This document shows, in pieces, positions 24,132 through 36,054 of a stretch of DNA of 64,000 bases. The stretch lies in contig NC_065574.1 of assembly GCF_937616625.2 (NCBI RefSeq), positions 9,178,501 to 9,242,500 of the forward strand, read 5' to 3'. Every line of letters starts with the position of its first letter. The stretch's first letter is position 1. A program made the position numbers and the translations under genes. A model generated the notes under the pieces. That model saw only the letters and a program-made list of their open reading frames with translations, searched no databases and had not been told where the DNA came from. The DNA comes from Mercurialis annua. Taxonomy: Eukaryota > Streptophyta > Magnoliopsida > Malpighiales > Euphorbiaceae.

Positions 24132-26321
24132 TTTTTTTTTGATACAAGAGAAGAGGCAAGAGCCTAAAACAAATCAAGCATAGATATTTCTATCATAGGA
24201 AGTGCCATGCATATCATGCAAGATCCACGGCACCAAACTCGAAGGAATACTCTCATGAATATCTAGACCAATTAGATCTCCATGCCCTAAAGAAGCTAAA
24301 TGATCTGCGGCATTATTTGCCTCTCTGAAGATATGACGAACTTGAACCTCCCACTCCCTCGCAATCAAGGCACGAATGGCATACAACATATTCGAATGTT
24401 GAGCAGCAATCCCCACCCCATTAATCTTCTCAACCACCGCTTTATTGTCAACCTCAAGAATGACTCTTCTACACCCCAAATTCCAGGCAAGCTGCAGCCC
24501 TTGATAGGCTCCCTTAAATTCTGCTCCCATGACAGAATCATGCCCAATGGTCATAGAGAAACTACCCAGCCAATTACCCAACTCGTTTCTCAATAACCCC
24601 CCTGCTCTAGCAATTCCTGTTCCCCTATCAAACGCACCATCGGTATTAATCTTGACCCAGTTGCACGGAGGGCAAGTCCAACCAACACTCACAATATACC
24701 TTTCCTTGTTCACTTTGTTAATTCCTCCTGGAATAGAGCTAGCCATTTTCATATATTTCACCTGGGCATTAATTTCAGCCAACACCTGCGCCACACTAAC
24801 CTCCTCTTTCGCTATAACCGTCCGGTTCCTCCAAGACCAAACTTTCCACATGATAACCCCAAACATCTGAGCCCAGTTCTCAGTATAAGCCAATTTAAAC
24901 GACCCAGACAGGTTCTCAACTAGCCAATCCTGAAAAGGCAAATTAAAAAAACGATTCCTATCATCCGGCTTGATGTAACTGAACCAGATAATCTTGGTAA
25001 ACCAGCAGTCTCGCAACACATGACTACAATTTTCTTCAAAATCCACGCAACGGTCACAAAGATTGTTAGCTGCAATATGACGATTACATCGCTCCTTATT
25101 CGTTAGCAACTTGTTATGCATAACAAGCCAGATGAATTGCTTGATACGCTCTGGGCCTTCCCAATTCCAAACTACCTTCCAATTGATGTTACTAACCTCC
25201 CAGTTCGGGCTCTCAATGAGACTATAAGCAAATTTGGTTGAAAAATAACCCGAAGGGGAAAGTCCCCAATAGATGAAATCACTGCCGTTATTTATGTTCG
25301 GAGGGCATATATTCGCGATTTTGCTTAAAAACTCAAAAGGGATCAGGTGAGAAAACTTATCCCAACTCCACAAGTTTCCATTATCAGTATAAAAGCTCAC
25401 CGTACACTCAAGTTCGTCAGGAGGGATTTGCGCTAAGGCAACTTGACTAAGAGTAATACTATCACCAAGCCAAGGATCAACCCAAAAACGCGTTTTCTGA
25501 CCATCACAAACAGCCCAGCGAACTCCTTGAATCACCACCTCCCAGATTTTGGAGAGATTCTGCCACAGATGAGAGGAACCCTTCACCTTTCGGATAGAAT
25601 GATAAAAATCTGAGTCAAACTTGTACTTCCCAGCAACAATTCTAACCCAAAGCTTGTCCTGATTCGTAATTAGACTCCAGCATAATTTCATAAGCAACGC
25701 CACATTCATAGAACGCATCTTCTTAAATCCTAGACCACCATGAACTCTAGGCTGGCACACTCTTTCCCACTTGACTAGACTCAATTTTCGATTTCCTGCG
25801 TAAGATCCCCACAGGAATTGACGACAATTAGCCTCCATCAGCTCACAATAACTAAGCGGAATTGACATGGTTTGCATGGAATAAATAGGCATAGAAGACA
25901 CCACCGACTTGACCAGCGTAGCTCGACCTGCCATAGACAGAGTTTTAGCTTGCCAGCTAGCAAGCTTATTACGAATACGATTCATGAAACCTTCAGAATG
26001 TTTTTTTAAAACTCTGCCATGAATAAGCTCCACTCCCAAATACTTACCAAAATCTAGGGTTTTAGAGAAACCTAGATTATTAGCAATATTCCTGCCCACA
26101 CTACTACCCACATTCGGAGAGAACAAAATTCTGGTTTTCTCATTACTGACTTTTTGCCCAGACGCCATGCAAAAATCAGTAAGAACCTGCTTGATCACCT
26201 CACTTTGCTCCAGCGATGCCTCACTAAAAAGGAACAAATCGTCCGCGAAAAAAAGATGGGAGAGCGGAGGACAGTTTTTACCAAACCGAAGCGGCTTCCA
26301 GTCTTTAATAGCCACAGCAGA
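24132..26321 (-). mobile_element. 5'-truncated L1-type LINE with intact target duplication
   Basis: The element reads on the minus strand, ends in a short A run (24132-24140) after a 40-base 3' UTR, and is flanked by the 12-bp duplication GTCAATGTTATT (24120-24131 and 26322-26333). The 5' end breaks inside the reverse transcriptase domain, as expected of incomplete target-primed reverse transcription. The perfect duplication and undamaged frame indicate a recent insertion. Confidence 0.93.
24174..26315 (-). CDS. LINE ORF2 C-terminal part: RT end, zf-RVT, RNase H
   Basis: About 713 residues stay open. The FADD catalytic box of reverse transcriptase lies near residues 23-26, so the palm's earlier part is missing. 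A zf-RVT region follows around residues 345-450 (with WKVVWNWEGPERIKQFIWL, then CDRCVDFEENCSHVLRDCW). A C-terminal RNase H domain spans about 565-690; its acidic residues fit the D-E-D-D pattern in NTDGAF, GAEFKGA, EVDNKA and NNAADHLA. The frame is open to the 5' break, so no native start codon exists (the listed start is a GTG). The protein cannot support retrotransposition because the endonuclease and most of RT are absent. Confidence 0.9.
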   Translation of the reverse strand: MAIKDWKPLRFGKNCPPLSHLFFADDLFLFSEASLEQSEVIKQVLTDFCMASGQKVSNEKTRILFSPNVGSSVGRNIANNLGFSKTLDFGKYLGVELIHGRVLKKHSEGFMNRIRNKLASWQAKTLSMAGRATLVKSVVSSMPIYSMQTMSIPLSYCELMEANCRQFLWGSYAGNRKLSLVKWERVCQPRVHGGLGFKKMRSMNVALLMKLCWSLITNQDKLWVRIVAGKYKFDSDFYHSIRKVKGSSHLWQNLSKIWEVVIQGVRWAVCDGQKTRFWVDPWLGDSITLSQVALAQIPPDELECTVSFYTDNGNLWSWDKFSHLIPFEFLSKIANICPPNINNGSDFIYWGLSPSGYFSTKFAYSLIESPNWEVSNINWKVVWNWEGPERIKQFIWLVMHNKLLTNKERCNRHIAANNLCDRCVDFEENCSHVLRDCWFTKIIWFSYIKPDDRNRFFNLPFQDWLVENLSGSFKLAYTENWAQMFGVIMWKVWSWRNRTVIAKEEVSVAQVLAEINAQVKYMKMASSIPGGINKVNKERYIVSVGWTCPPCNWVKINTDGAFDRGTGIARAGGLLRNELGNWLGSFSMTIGHDSVMGAEFKGAYQGLQLAWNLGCRRVILEVDNKAVVEKINGVGIAAQHSNMLYAIRALIAREWEVQVRHIFREANNAADHLASLGHGDLIGLDIHESIPSSLVPWILHDMHGTSYDRNIYA

Positions 26322-26712
26322 GTCAATGTTATTAATTATACAAAAATTGAATTTTTTTTTTGAAAATAATAATATTAGCGGTTTTTTAAATTGGAGTATA
26401 ATTGTAGATTGTAATTAATAAAAAATATTTTATTTATTTTATTTTATTTAAATTAAAAATTAATTAATTTTAGGACTTATTTGAGCGTTTTTATAAATGA
26501 AGTATTTGTTTGTAAATTTTTTATTAGAAAAAGGTATAAAATAACTCTTATATTTAGTTATTTTCAATAAATTATTTTTTTTTTGAAATTTGGGGTAGAG
26601 GTGAAACATAAAGACAAGGTCATGAGTATTTGTGACAATTTTACTAGGTCAGGGTATAAACGAAAACAAAATTAAAGGTGAGGGTTTTTTAAGTAATTAA
26701 GCCAAAATAAAA

Positions 26713-27239
26713 GTGTTAAAAAGGTGAGGTATTTTTCTATCTTTTCCTTGTTGAGGTATAATTTACTATTATTTTAGAAAATAGAGTGTTTTACCTAATT
26801 TTCTCTCATTTTTTCAACACTACTATTTTCTCAGAGCGGAAAACAATAATAAAAATATTAAATTTGCTGAATTATTATATAAGCATTTAAAAAAATTGAA
26901 ATTTTACAGTTAATTCCTTTTCAATAAAGATGTAACACATGACACACGCAAAACAAATAAACAAATTAAAAACGCATCATAATAGATCAAAAGCGCGTCA
27001 AAAACGTGCGTTATTCACGCGTCAGTTTGTCAAACAATATTCAAACACGTATCATCTATGTATCTGTTATGTATCAGATATTAAGGACATATTTGATTAT
27101 TATTTTTTCATATTTTAAAAATAAAAATAAAAATAAATAAATAAATATATATATTAGTAATATTTATTATTTATGTGTCTTTAAGGTGTATGTATAAAAT
27201 ATTTTAAATTTAAAAATATATATACAAAAAAAAATTAAT
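26713..27239. other. AT-rich intergenic DNA
   Basis: No gene or recognised element. Confidence 0.5.
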
Positions 27240-28567
27240 TTGGTCGCCTAACAAGTGGGAAGAAGCTTGGTAGCTTGTGATAACTCGGCTGACTCACTGA
27301 TATGGATTTTAACTTGATTTATTTTAAGCTATTTTCTGATTTATTCGGATTGTGTTTGATATGGAAACTTATATGGTTTGTATTCTATAACTTGGGTTGT
27401 TATTTAATAAATATTTAAATAATATTTTCTGAAATGGATTTTAAAGCGGGAACTCAATAGACTTGTCTTGTGTTGATTTTATTTATTTATTTGAGTATTG
27501 TGTTTACTCTAATTGGCTTCACCTTGACTTGTTGTTTTGTGCTAATCACATGTGGTGTCTAGTACTCTATAGAGTTAGGGTCCGTTTTTAATAATTATTT
27601 GTTTTTGTTTAGACTTGTCGTATGTTCGTGCTTTTGCGGCGAACCGAATTTAGGCTGCTTGCCAGGAGTTTTCACGTGGATTATTACGCAGTGAGTTTAT
27701 ATCGCTATTTACCGCTTTATTAAGTAAATTGTATTTTTTGCATATATGTACTGTATATACAGCTTTCGAACTGTTTTCGACATTATAGATCTGAATTGGA
27801 ACGGACTACTCGACGGCCATCATCGAGACTGTATGCGCAGCGGTATATGATCATATGGCATTTGAGGTAGGTTAGAGGTACGTCTCACCTAGTGAGGCGC
27901 TGGTGGAAGATACGTCTCCTGGGACTCACGTGTTTATTTGAGTGACTGTCGGGGATCGGTTATGGAGATATGTCTCACCGACACGACAACTGGATTTAGA
28001 GTATTTATGGTTTAGAGTTTCAATACTTATCCATAATGATAAATTGCTTTACAAATGTTTTAAGGTTTTTAAAGGTTTTCACTTAATAAATGAAAATAGT
28101 TGTATGAACTCATCTCAGTATATCTGACCCCGTAGTTTTTCCAATTGTTCCCAGGGTTATGATTTGAGAGAGTCAGCTGGTCTCCGATTCTTTATTTCCT
28201 CGGAGGTTTCACTTTATTTTTATTAAAATTGTTAAACTGATTTTATTCTTAGACCGCAGTAGTAATTAGAAGTCTTACTTGTCTAATATTTGTTATTAGA
28301 ATTATTCAATTGATTTGATTATTGTTTGGCATTAATTTAATAATTTGTGTTATTAAATATTTATTCCATGTTAGAGACTCGGAGTTGATCGAGCATTTAT
28401 TATATAATTGTTGTATTTTATTAACTGTTAGAATTAGGCTGAAGTCTCGATTGCCCCCGAGCATTGGTTTCTTGTAGGTTTTTGTATTTATAAGGTTATC
28501 TGTAAGGCTAGGTAGGGATTTTGGTACAATCATACGCATATCTAATCCATGAAAATGGGTCGTGACA
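27240..28567 (+). mobile_element. Ty3/gypsy-type LTR (left boundary uncertain)
   Basis: The segment ends ATGGGTCGTGACA at 28567, a common end of chromovirus (Tekay-like) LTRs, and contains the moderately GC-rich ACGTCTCACCTAGTGAGG block (about 27880-27980) typical of such LTRs. No PBS follows; it abuts a copia fragment directly. A 5-bp duplication could not be matched, so it may be a solo LTR or a truncated LTR. Confidence 0.55.
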
Positions 28568-29490
28568 TTAGGTGACATGTGATTTGAAGCACCAGAATCT
28601 AAAATCCAAGAGGAAAAAGATATACCTGACGAACTAGAAGACAACCCTATTTGTGATGAAGATGTCATAGCATGTGGCTGAGATGCAAGGAACTGCTGAA
28701 ACTGTTCAATCATTAATGGATCTAAAGAAGAGGTTGTCATTGCATTGTGAGGACGAGGAAGAATAAGAGGTCCATTATGAGGAGCCGGTGGTCGGTATCT
28801 CCACTGATGAGACTGCTGATGAGGATGTTGCTGAGTATACTGCTACTTTCCTTTACCCAACTTTGGACATTGTGATTTTCAATGACCTTTCTGCTTACAA
28901 AAATCACATTCATCCCGAGCAACAGTTCCATAAAACCTGAATTGAGAATTAAAATTCGATCGCGGAGGCATGGCAAAGACTGATGGATTAGAGGCTGTAG
29001 AAACTTCCTTAACAACAGAAGGTTTAAGACGAATATCTTCGGCCAAAAGTTCACTAACAACAGAATCAACAGAAGGCAGCGGATGACGATGCAAAATGGA
29101 CCCTCGAAGTCCTTCAAACTCATCACGAAGAGTCATTAAAAACTGTACTAATCTCTGCTCCTCTCTTTGTGCAATATAAGCTCTAAAGGCGCATAATTCA
29201 GCAGATTCTGTGAGAGCCAGTTGATCACACAAATCTGTCATAGCATCATAAAATTCTTGAATACTCATGTTTTTCTGCTGCAGAGCACGAATATCAATTC
29301 CAACTGATATTGTTTAGCAAAATTAGACTGTGTGTATAGTCTAACTAGATGATCTCAAACCTTCTTAGCAGTAATGGGTACCAATCGAGTGCTTAACAGA
29401 ATTATTAATCCAAGTAATGATCTTGGAATTATCCACGTCCCATTTATCTAACAAAGTCACATAATCAGCAGCTGCATTATCTTCAGCTTA
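28568..29490 (-). pseudogene. Ty1/copia gag-protease fragment
   Basis: Reading minus, a copia gag region (WINNSV, then after a frame break QEFYDAMTDLCDQLAL and FLMTLRDEFEGLRGSIL) leads to a CX2CX4HX4C zinc knuckle interrupted by TGA at 28879-28881 (a tryptophan is usual here). Next comes a Gln/His-rich linker and a protease start, WILDSGASNHMS, with the DSGA active site. Homology stops at 28568, where the gypsy-type LTR begins. Stops and frameshifts show it is dead; the rest of pol is absent. Confidence 0.85.
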
Positions 29491-30507
29491 AAGAATTCAA
29501 CTAAAATAGATTGATTAATTCAATTGAATTAAGAGTCTCTTCACTCCTAGGTATAATGTGTTACTACAATAAAACAACTTGACTTTTTAGTGGCTATGGT
29601 CACACAACATAAAACAAACAAAACGGAAAAGAGTTCTGTCGTGTAATAACCAAGATATACGGGACATAAGCTTGTGAGCAATCACAACACAATTACAAAC
29701 ATAATGCCTACAATTATCTTTCTCTCTGCATGCATATGCTATTCACGTGGCTCCAATGTGGTGGTCGGGTCGTTTCTTGATATGGACCCAAAAATTTGAT
29801 GCTTAAAATTGGTTATTTGCTTTGTACTTATCTGCTACATATATACCCTTCTGCCATTGTTTGAATTTCATCACAAATCAAAAGCATCATCTTCAATAAT
29901 TGAACGTGAATCATTTAGTGTAGATCTATCATATGTAAGCATGTGTCACATAAGTCATTTCTTGTTCTTCTTGTTTCCTTTCTTTTCTGTTCTTTTGTGC
30001 ATTTTGAAAGATGAAAGATATTTCTTCATTTTAGTCCTTTTTTCTATAAATTAAAATTATCCTTTTATTGTGGAAGAAATTATGAGAAGTACATAGTAAT
30101 TTGCCCCACCTTTTGTGTAAATTGAAATACGCAAAATCAACACTATAATGCTTTTCTTTTGGTGTCCAACAACCTTCTTCTTTTCCCTCCCACACTAGAT
30201 ACTTCTTTATGTTCTTCTTTTTCCTATCAGAAAATAACATAAGGGTCTTTGTTTTGATCATTGATACCTTTATTTCTCTCTTCATATATCGCTAGAACAC
30301 ACGTACATATATATATTTGTGTGTTTATATGGACAATGGTAAAATTAGAAAATAAAAGTGACGAATAAGAAAAGAAAAAAGGAACGAAGAAGAGACGGTT
30401 AGATGATTAAAGAAAAATAATACCGAAAGAGATAGCAAAACATCAACAATAATTGGCGAATGACATCGGGGAAAGCGATCGATGACCATGTCCTCTTACT
30501 TTTATTA
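29491..30507. other. Intergenic DNA
   Basis: No gene is supported. The first 150 bases may be copia leader. Several short open frames at 29800-30290 lack any recognisable domain. Confidence 0.45.
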
Positions 30508-30516
30508 TTAATAAAA

Positions 30517-31023
30517 AAAGCCTAGTGTTTTAAAAAAACTCTGACCTTTTAGACCCTTTTTAATTCTACCCTGACGTTAAAAACTTATCGATTTTACCCT
30601 ATCTTGCATTTTTTCGTTTTAATTATACCCTAATTTTTCAATTTTTGACAATTGTTTTTTAAAGGATGAAATCATTCAATTAACTAAATCTAAAGATAAA
30701 ATTAGATTCATTTTCATTCAAAAAAAATTCAAAAAAGTCCTTTAGTTTTAAAAACTAAATTGAAACCATAATCAAATTAAAACTAAATAAAATTTTTAAT
30801 TAAATCTAACTAAATTTAAATAAATTTTAAACATATACAATTAATATATGCTAGTCAAGGAGAACATTTTTGAATTTTTTCCAAATAAAAAAGACGTCAA
30901 TTTAATATTTCAGAATGCAATTGAAACACAAAACTGTGAAATAGGGTAAAATTGATGATTTTCCAATGTCGGGATAAGATTGAAAAAAGGCTAAAAAATT
31001 GGAATTTTTTAAGGCATTAGACC
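30517..31023. mobile_element. Foldback MITE, 9-bp TSD
   Basis: The left end (GCCTAGTGTTTTAAAAAAAC) is mirrored by the right end (TTTTTTAAGGCATTAGAC), flanked by TTAATAAAA at 30508-30516 and 31024-31032. Arms include CTGACCTTTTAGACCCTTTTT at the left and AAAAAGGCTAAAAAATT at the right. Similar in style to 57439-57813. Confidence 0.75.
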
Positions 31024-31133
31024 TTAATAAAACTATTGTTTTGTATGACATCATAGTATGTATGTTCGAAAAATTGAAAATTCAATTTTTAATTTCTGTT
31101 CGATTAAGCAAAATGCATACAAGATAATTGATT

Positions 31134-31265
31134 CACTACTAAAAAATAACATTTTAGCGACGGAAAAAGGCTGAAATCCTTCGGTAAATTAAGTTTTCCG
31201 TTGGTAAAACTAGAAGCCGTTGTTAAATCAAAAAAATTTTGTCGGTAATTCGTTGTTATCTAGTG
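31134..31265. mobile_element. Short CACTA-type MITE
   Basis: 132 bp from CACTACTAAAAAATAAC to GTTGTTATCTAGTG, flanked by ATT (31131-31133 and 31266-31268). It contains one TTTTAGCGACGGA word, linking it to the two large CACTA elements. Confidence 0.8.
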
Positions 31266-32267
31266 ATTTATGTGGTTCATGTTTCAAATCTAATGAACAT
31301 CGCGTTAGAAAATATATTAAATTTAATATTATTGTTGGAGGTTCATCTAATCGTTTGAGCTGCGGGATGAGTAGTTATTTAATGAATTTTATCCTTTTAT
31401 ATAATTACAATTGTTTGTCATTTAGTTTATTTTAAAAAAAAAAATTGTACATACAATATTTCCTTTCTAATAATATTTTTAAGAACGACATATAATGGAT
31501 ATGTGGCAGGAAGCACATGGCATTTTATTTAACTTGAACTTTAATAAAAAAATTATGTCTTAAAATTGAAGACTATAAAAATGGAATACCCCATTTTTAG
31601 GTTTTTAAACTATACCATTTAATTATCTAATTTTTAAACTAAATTTTATTTTTTATTGGTCCTTCAACTTAGCGAAAACGTATTTTCAAATTCTTAAATC
31701 ACAAAAATAACGTCGTTTAGTGTAAAAATTTGCATTTTCAAATATATAATGAAACATCGTCGTTTTTGGATATTGATTCAGCTACGGACAAGATGCATAT
31801 TAACACAATTAGAAAAAAAACGTATGTTCAACATGATTTCTATATGCACATGTCTGGTATGCTGATATATAAAACTACGAGTTTTATGGATTATTTGGCG
31901 ATGAAGTGAGATTGGATGCTGCATTTGTGATGTATGCTCATTAGATTGGTCGATTTTTGAAGATTAAGGGATATGCTACGACCTTCACATTATTTATTTT
32001 TGTTTAATCGTTATAGGCTAACAATGATGTTTGTTTCTGGTATCAGTTTTAAGATCAACAATATTCGAAGTTTTGTGAAATCTTCATTGATACACCCGAA
32101 AATAGTAAATTTTTAAGTTATTTCGGTTTCAACAAATTCAAGACATTCTTAAAGTTTGTATGGTCCTCCTAAAATACCTCTTTTGAAATATATTCAGTTT
32201 AGACTTAAAATGGAGAAGTCACAACAGTAATCACAGTTTATTGGAGAATTCAAGTTAAGGTGGAGAT
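31266..32267. other. Intergenic DNA, possibly decayed copia interior
   Basis: No reading frame survives. The last bases, AAGTTAAGGTGGAGAT just before the LTR at 32268, look like a copia polypurine tract. Confidence 0.4.
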
Positions 32268-32843
32268 TGTTGGAATATGCTTAAAATTCTATTTATATTA
32301 GGACACTATTAATGGAGTACCTGAATAAAAGATTATTTTTGTTGTCATTGGCTAATTAAAAAGTATAGTCCAATTAGAATTAAAACTCCTAATGCTATAT
32401 GAATTATTTCTCACTATAAGTATCTTACTTTGATCATCTTTTAGAATAGTACCAAAAGAACATAACACACAATGTAGACATGATGTGAATAAGGAGAAAA
32501 GAGGGGTGAGTGTGGTATAAAACATTTAAGTTTATCCTAATTTTTTGAGTTACTTTTTATAGAAAGTTAAATACTTTATGAGTTTTTATTTTAAGTGTAT
32601 ATTTACTAGAGATGTTCTCTATTTGATAATTCTCCATCAATTTTGTAGTCCTTTTGATGATTAGTGGATGGCTCGATTTCTTTGCCTGTGCATGTACGCT
32701 CTAATGCCAAATCACGTAAATCTCTTGTGCTATTTATATATTTATATATATTGTTATTTGTTGATCAAATCAATGATTAAATACCTATCAAACGGTTTCG
32801 GTTCTGTTGCACATACCAATCCGATCATAAACCGGTCACAACA
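32268..32843 (+). mobile_element. Copia-type LTR with PPT and PBS on opposite sides
   Basis: It begins TGTTGGAATATGC and ends CCGGTCACAACA, 576 bp. The left neighbour is PPT-like and the right neighbour, after TT, is TGGTATTATAG, close to a methionine-tRNA PBS (TGGTATCAGAG). This is what unequal recombination between elements would leave. Internal sequence is too decayed to confirm. Confidence 0.5.
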
Positions 32844-32996
32844 TTTGGTATTATAGTTTCAACAATTGATATCTACGTGACAACAGTTATTCATTAGGTC
32901 CATGTACTATTTGTTTTCTAATTAATGGATTTTTTGATGGAAATTGTGAGTTGTGACTTGTGAATCAGTTAACGTCAAGTGATTAATATTTTTAGG

Positions 32997-33268
32997 CTTA
33001 AATGCATCAAAAATCACCAATTTTCGCGTATTTTTGGTATTTAACATGAATTTTTAATTTTGACAATATTTAACATGAAATTTTCAATTTTATAATATTA
33101 TGTGTCACGTTTGCGTTTTTTCATTTAAAACGGTGTCGTTTTACATTCAAAACGGCGTCGATGTCATTATAGCAAAAATTTAAAAGTTCATATATTTGTA
33201 TGCTAAAATTAAAAATTCATGTCAAATACCAAAAACACGCGAAAATTGATAATTTTTTATACATATGT
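32997..33268. mobile_element. Decayed foldback MITE
   Basis: GGCTTAAATGCATCAAAAATC and CACCAATTTTCGCG at the left face CGCGAAAATTGATAATTTTTTATACATATGTC at the right, around a core with AAAACGGTGTCGTTTT. No clear target duplication was found. Confidence 0.6.
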
Positions 33269-33751
33269 CAAAAATGATAAAAGCTTTTTATACTTTTAAT
33301 GTTATGCGTATTTTACATCGAATGTAATGCGCGCTCTTTTTTCGACCAAAGTACATGAACTTAAAAATGGCTTTGGCCTTAATAAAAATAAGCATTCAAA
33401 CCTGTATATGACGTGGACTGAAACAAAAATCTTTGATGTCCACTTCAGTTAATTAAACAAACATTAGTTATTCAATTTCAGTCTTTCTCTTAAATGCAAA
33501 CTCATCACATATGAAATTGGATTGTATTCTTCCTTTTGATTTTGTTTAGTTCCTGCATGTAATTATTAGAGGTAATGCATCACATGTATGGTTGAATCTT
33601 TTATTTGATTTACGTCGTTATATACAACAGAAAAATTTAATTATGTTTATGAAATTCTTGTTATATCTAACCATGCAAAAAATTATTAGAGTATAGTTGA
33701 AAATGACATACATTTGATAAGGAAAATCTTTATAAACTGAAAAAATCTGTT

Positions 33752-34095
33752 GGCTAAATGTACATATAGAACCCTCACATTTTGGTTTGTTTTGAATTTA
33801 AACCCTAATAAACTTTTTTTTATGAAGGGTACTTAACGTTATCAAAAAAACTTATATCGGACCCTTCGAACCTAAAATGCCACATGTCCGTTTATGACTG
33901 GCCAATGTGAAACATCAAACCTAATACGTCAGCGCTGAGTTAGACAGTCACTAACGGACATATGGCATTTCAGGTTCAGAGGGTCCAATGTGAAATTTTT
34001 TTATAACTTTAAGTACCTCCATCGAAAAAAAAGTTCATTAGCGTCCAAATTCAAAACCGAACCAAATGAGAGGGTCCAATCCGTACATTTGGCCC
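33752..34095. mobile_element. Foldback MITE, GGCTAAATG family, 9-bp TSD
   Basis: The ends GGCTAAATGTAC and GTACATTTGGCCC are flanked by the perfect duplication AAATCTGTT (33743-33751 and 34096-34104). Arms carry AACCCTAATAAAC/GGTCCAATGTG-type phrases. Half of another foldback element, matching the left arm of 54656-55037, lies at about 34157-34260. Confidence 0.9.
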
Positions 34096-34868
34096 AAATC
34101 TGTTTGTATTATCTCACGTGAACAAGTGATTTAATCGGTACATTTGCTTTATGAAAAGGCCTAATGATAAAAAAAGTTAAACCTTTATAACTTGTTGCAA
34201 TTTAAACCAAATTTTTTAATTTTTGTAAAAATCTTTTAATTTTATCCAATTTTATCTACGCGGATATATGTGTGAACTTTTGTGAAAGTGATCTCGCTGG
34301 ATTTATCTCCCGAATATGGTTGGCTGAAGCCCAATATGGATGGTGCATGCAGATGATAACATACTTCATTATGGTTGGATTATTTGAGTATAATCAAGTG
34401 CCTTGGTATAGGACTGTGTGGGATATTGTTTTGGCCTTCAGATGCAGGTCTAGCTGAAATTTCGAGCCTCAAGAAAGCTTTTAGTTGGTTCAAATATCTA
34501 GTTTCATTGTCGAACTTGATTCTCTCCAAAATGTGAAAATATTTGAATTAAAATTTAGTAGAAAACATACAAACAAAAAATTAGGTTTTGTATTTGGCCC
34601 AAAAGTAAAAGGTGTTTCTGGATTGTATCCGGCTTAGTTAGCTTTGCAGAATGGTTAGCTAAAGACCAATGTGGATGGTGCAATTGCAGAGATAACATTG
34701 ATACGGGATAAAAATGTTATTCGGTTATAGAACTCATTTATTTCTGGCGAAATTTTTCTTACATAGCAAAAGAAAATAAAGATATGATTTTTTATAAGCC
34801 GTTTTTTTCAATATATGATCCTTCATGTCTCGTTTTTGTTTTGATCCTTTGTGTATCGTTCTTTTTAA

Positions 34869-35169
34869 GGCCAAATGACTAGAAAAGGCCAAACTTTTGA
34901 AAAAAAATTCACGAAAATCTAAATTTTTCAATCTTATTTGTATCGTTCTGAAACGCAGATTTTCGTTTTAATAATGTCCAACTACGCGATTTTGCTGATG
35001 TGGCGCCTACGCAATGTTGATGTGCCAATGCTACACATCAGCACCACATAAGCAAAATCGCGTAGTTGGACATATTTGAAACGACATCTTGCGTTTCAAG
35101 ATAAAATTGAAAGATTTGGACTGTTGTGAAACATTCATGAAAGATTCGACTTTTTTTAGTCATTTGGCC
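34869..35169. mobile_element. Foldback MITE, GGCCAAATG family, 9-bp TSD
   Basis: The ends GGCCAAATGACT and AGTCATTTGGCC are perfect inverted repeats. Flanks are TCTTTTTAA and TTTTTTTAA, an 8 of 9 match. The central part has a CAACTACGCGATTTTGC / GCAAAATCGCGTAGTTG inverted pair. Termini match 9672-10000. Confidence 0.88.
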
Positions 35170-35565
35170 TTTTTTTAATAACATGATCTTTCATGTGTCC
35201 TTTTCTTTTATAATTTTGCTAATGTGGTGTTCTTATATGGTAAAGGTTGACTTAGCAAATAATTTTACATTGCATGTAAGCAAAATATCACCTGAAATGA
35301 ATGATTAACCTCTTGTTGTAACGAAATTAAAAGTTAGATTATCAAAATATAACAAATAAAATGTTGGTTACCGAAACATAAAAGACTTAAAGCTGTTATC
35401 GAAAAAATATTTTAACTCTGAAAATAAGTGAACTTTTGTGAAAGTTATCCTGCTGGATTATTCCTCGAAGGGTTAGTTAAAGACCGACGTAGATGGTGCA
35501 AGTTTTGCAGATGATAAGAGTCTTCACTACGACTGGACTATTCGAGATCAATCAGGGGCTTTTGT

Positions 35566-35797
35566 CAGGGGCGGATCCAGGGGACCCTTCTCGCCGGAAA
35601 AAATTAAAAAAACACCATTTTTCGTCTAGGGGCGGTTAGAAGTAATAGAGGCGGTTTTTTTCTTGTAGAAGCGGTTAAAACCACCTCCTACAAGTGATAA
35701 TTTTCAATTTTACACTGTTTTTATCCTTATTTTATTTCTCTAAATGGCCGAACTCGAAAATTTCTCCTTCTGACTTGAACTCTTAGTTCCGCCCCTA
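35566..35797. mobile_element. hAT-like MITE
   Basis: It begins CAGGGGCGGATCCAGG and ends GTTCCGCCCCTA, flanked by GCTTTTGT and GTTTTTGT (7 of 8 bases). It interrupts an RNase H-like fragment. The left end resembles the insertion in the GA3ox intron. Confidence 0.7.
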
Positions 35798-36054
35798 GTT
35801 TTTGTATAAGAATATGTGGAACATTTCTTTTGGCCTTCCGATGGTTGTCTAGTTGAAAGCTCTGTAAAAGTCAAATAAATGTGCGCCTATATAAAAGAAC
35901 GCAACTATTTTGGGACTACTATCTTAAATTGCAAATACTATATTGTCTAATTTATAAAATTTCTCTTTATATGTTGTTTTTAGATAAATAAATTATACAA
36001 CTCATAATTTAGCTAAGATCATCAGCTTCTCTTTTATTGTGATCCCATTGTGGT

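Larger units (their letters stand above)
23927..26703. mobile_element. Foldback MITE (GGCTTAATT family, 9-bp TSD) hosting a LINE
   Basis: The ends GGGTTTAATTATTTAAAAAACCC and their near-complement finishing GTAATTAAGCC are flanked by the perfect duplication AAAATAAAA (23918-23926 and 26704-26712). Facing arms continue inward for over 100 bases (for example GACCTTGTCTTTATG at 24011 and CATAAAGACAAGGTC near 26608). The LINE at 24132-26321 lies in the middle; the MITE alone is about 575 bp. Confidence 0.92.
34268..35880 (+). pseudogene. Repeated RNase H-like fragments, decayed
   Basis: Three related pieces occur at about 34268-34480, 34577-34720 and 35424-35880 (the last split by the insertion at 35566). 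Each has an AA(A/G)(A/C)CC(A/G)A...TGGATGGTGCA core that can be read as K-x-N-x-DGA, followed in the best copy by ADD...HYDWTIRDQSGAF, resembling the start of a LINE-type RNase H domain. Stops and frame breaks interrupt every copy. The assignment is tentative. Confidence 0.35.
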
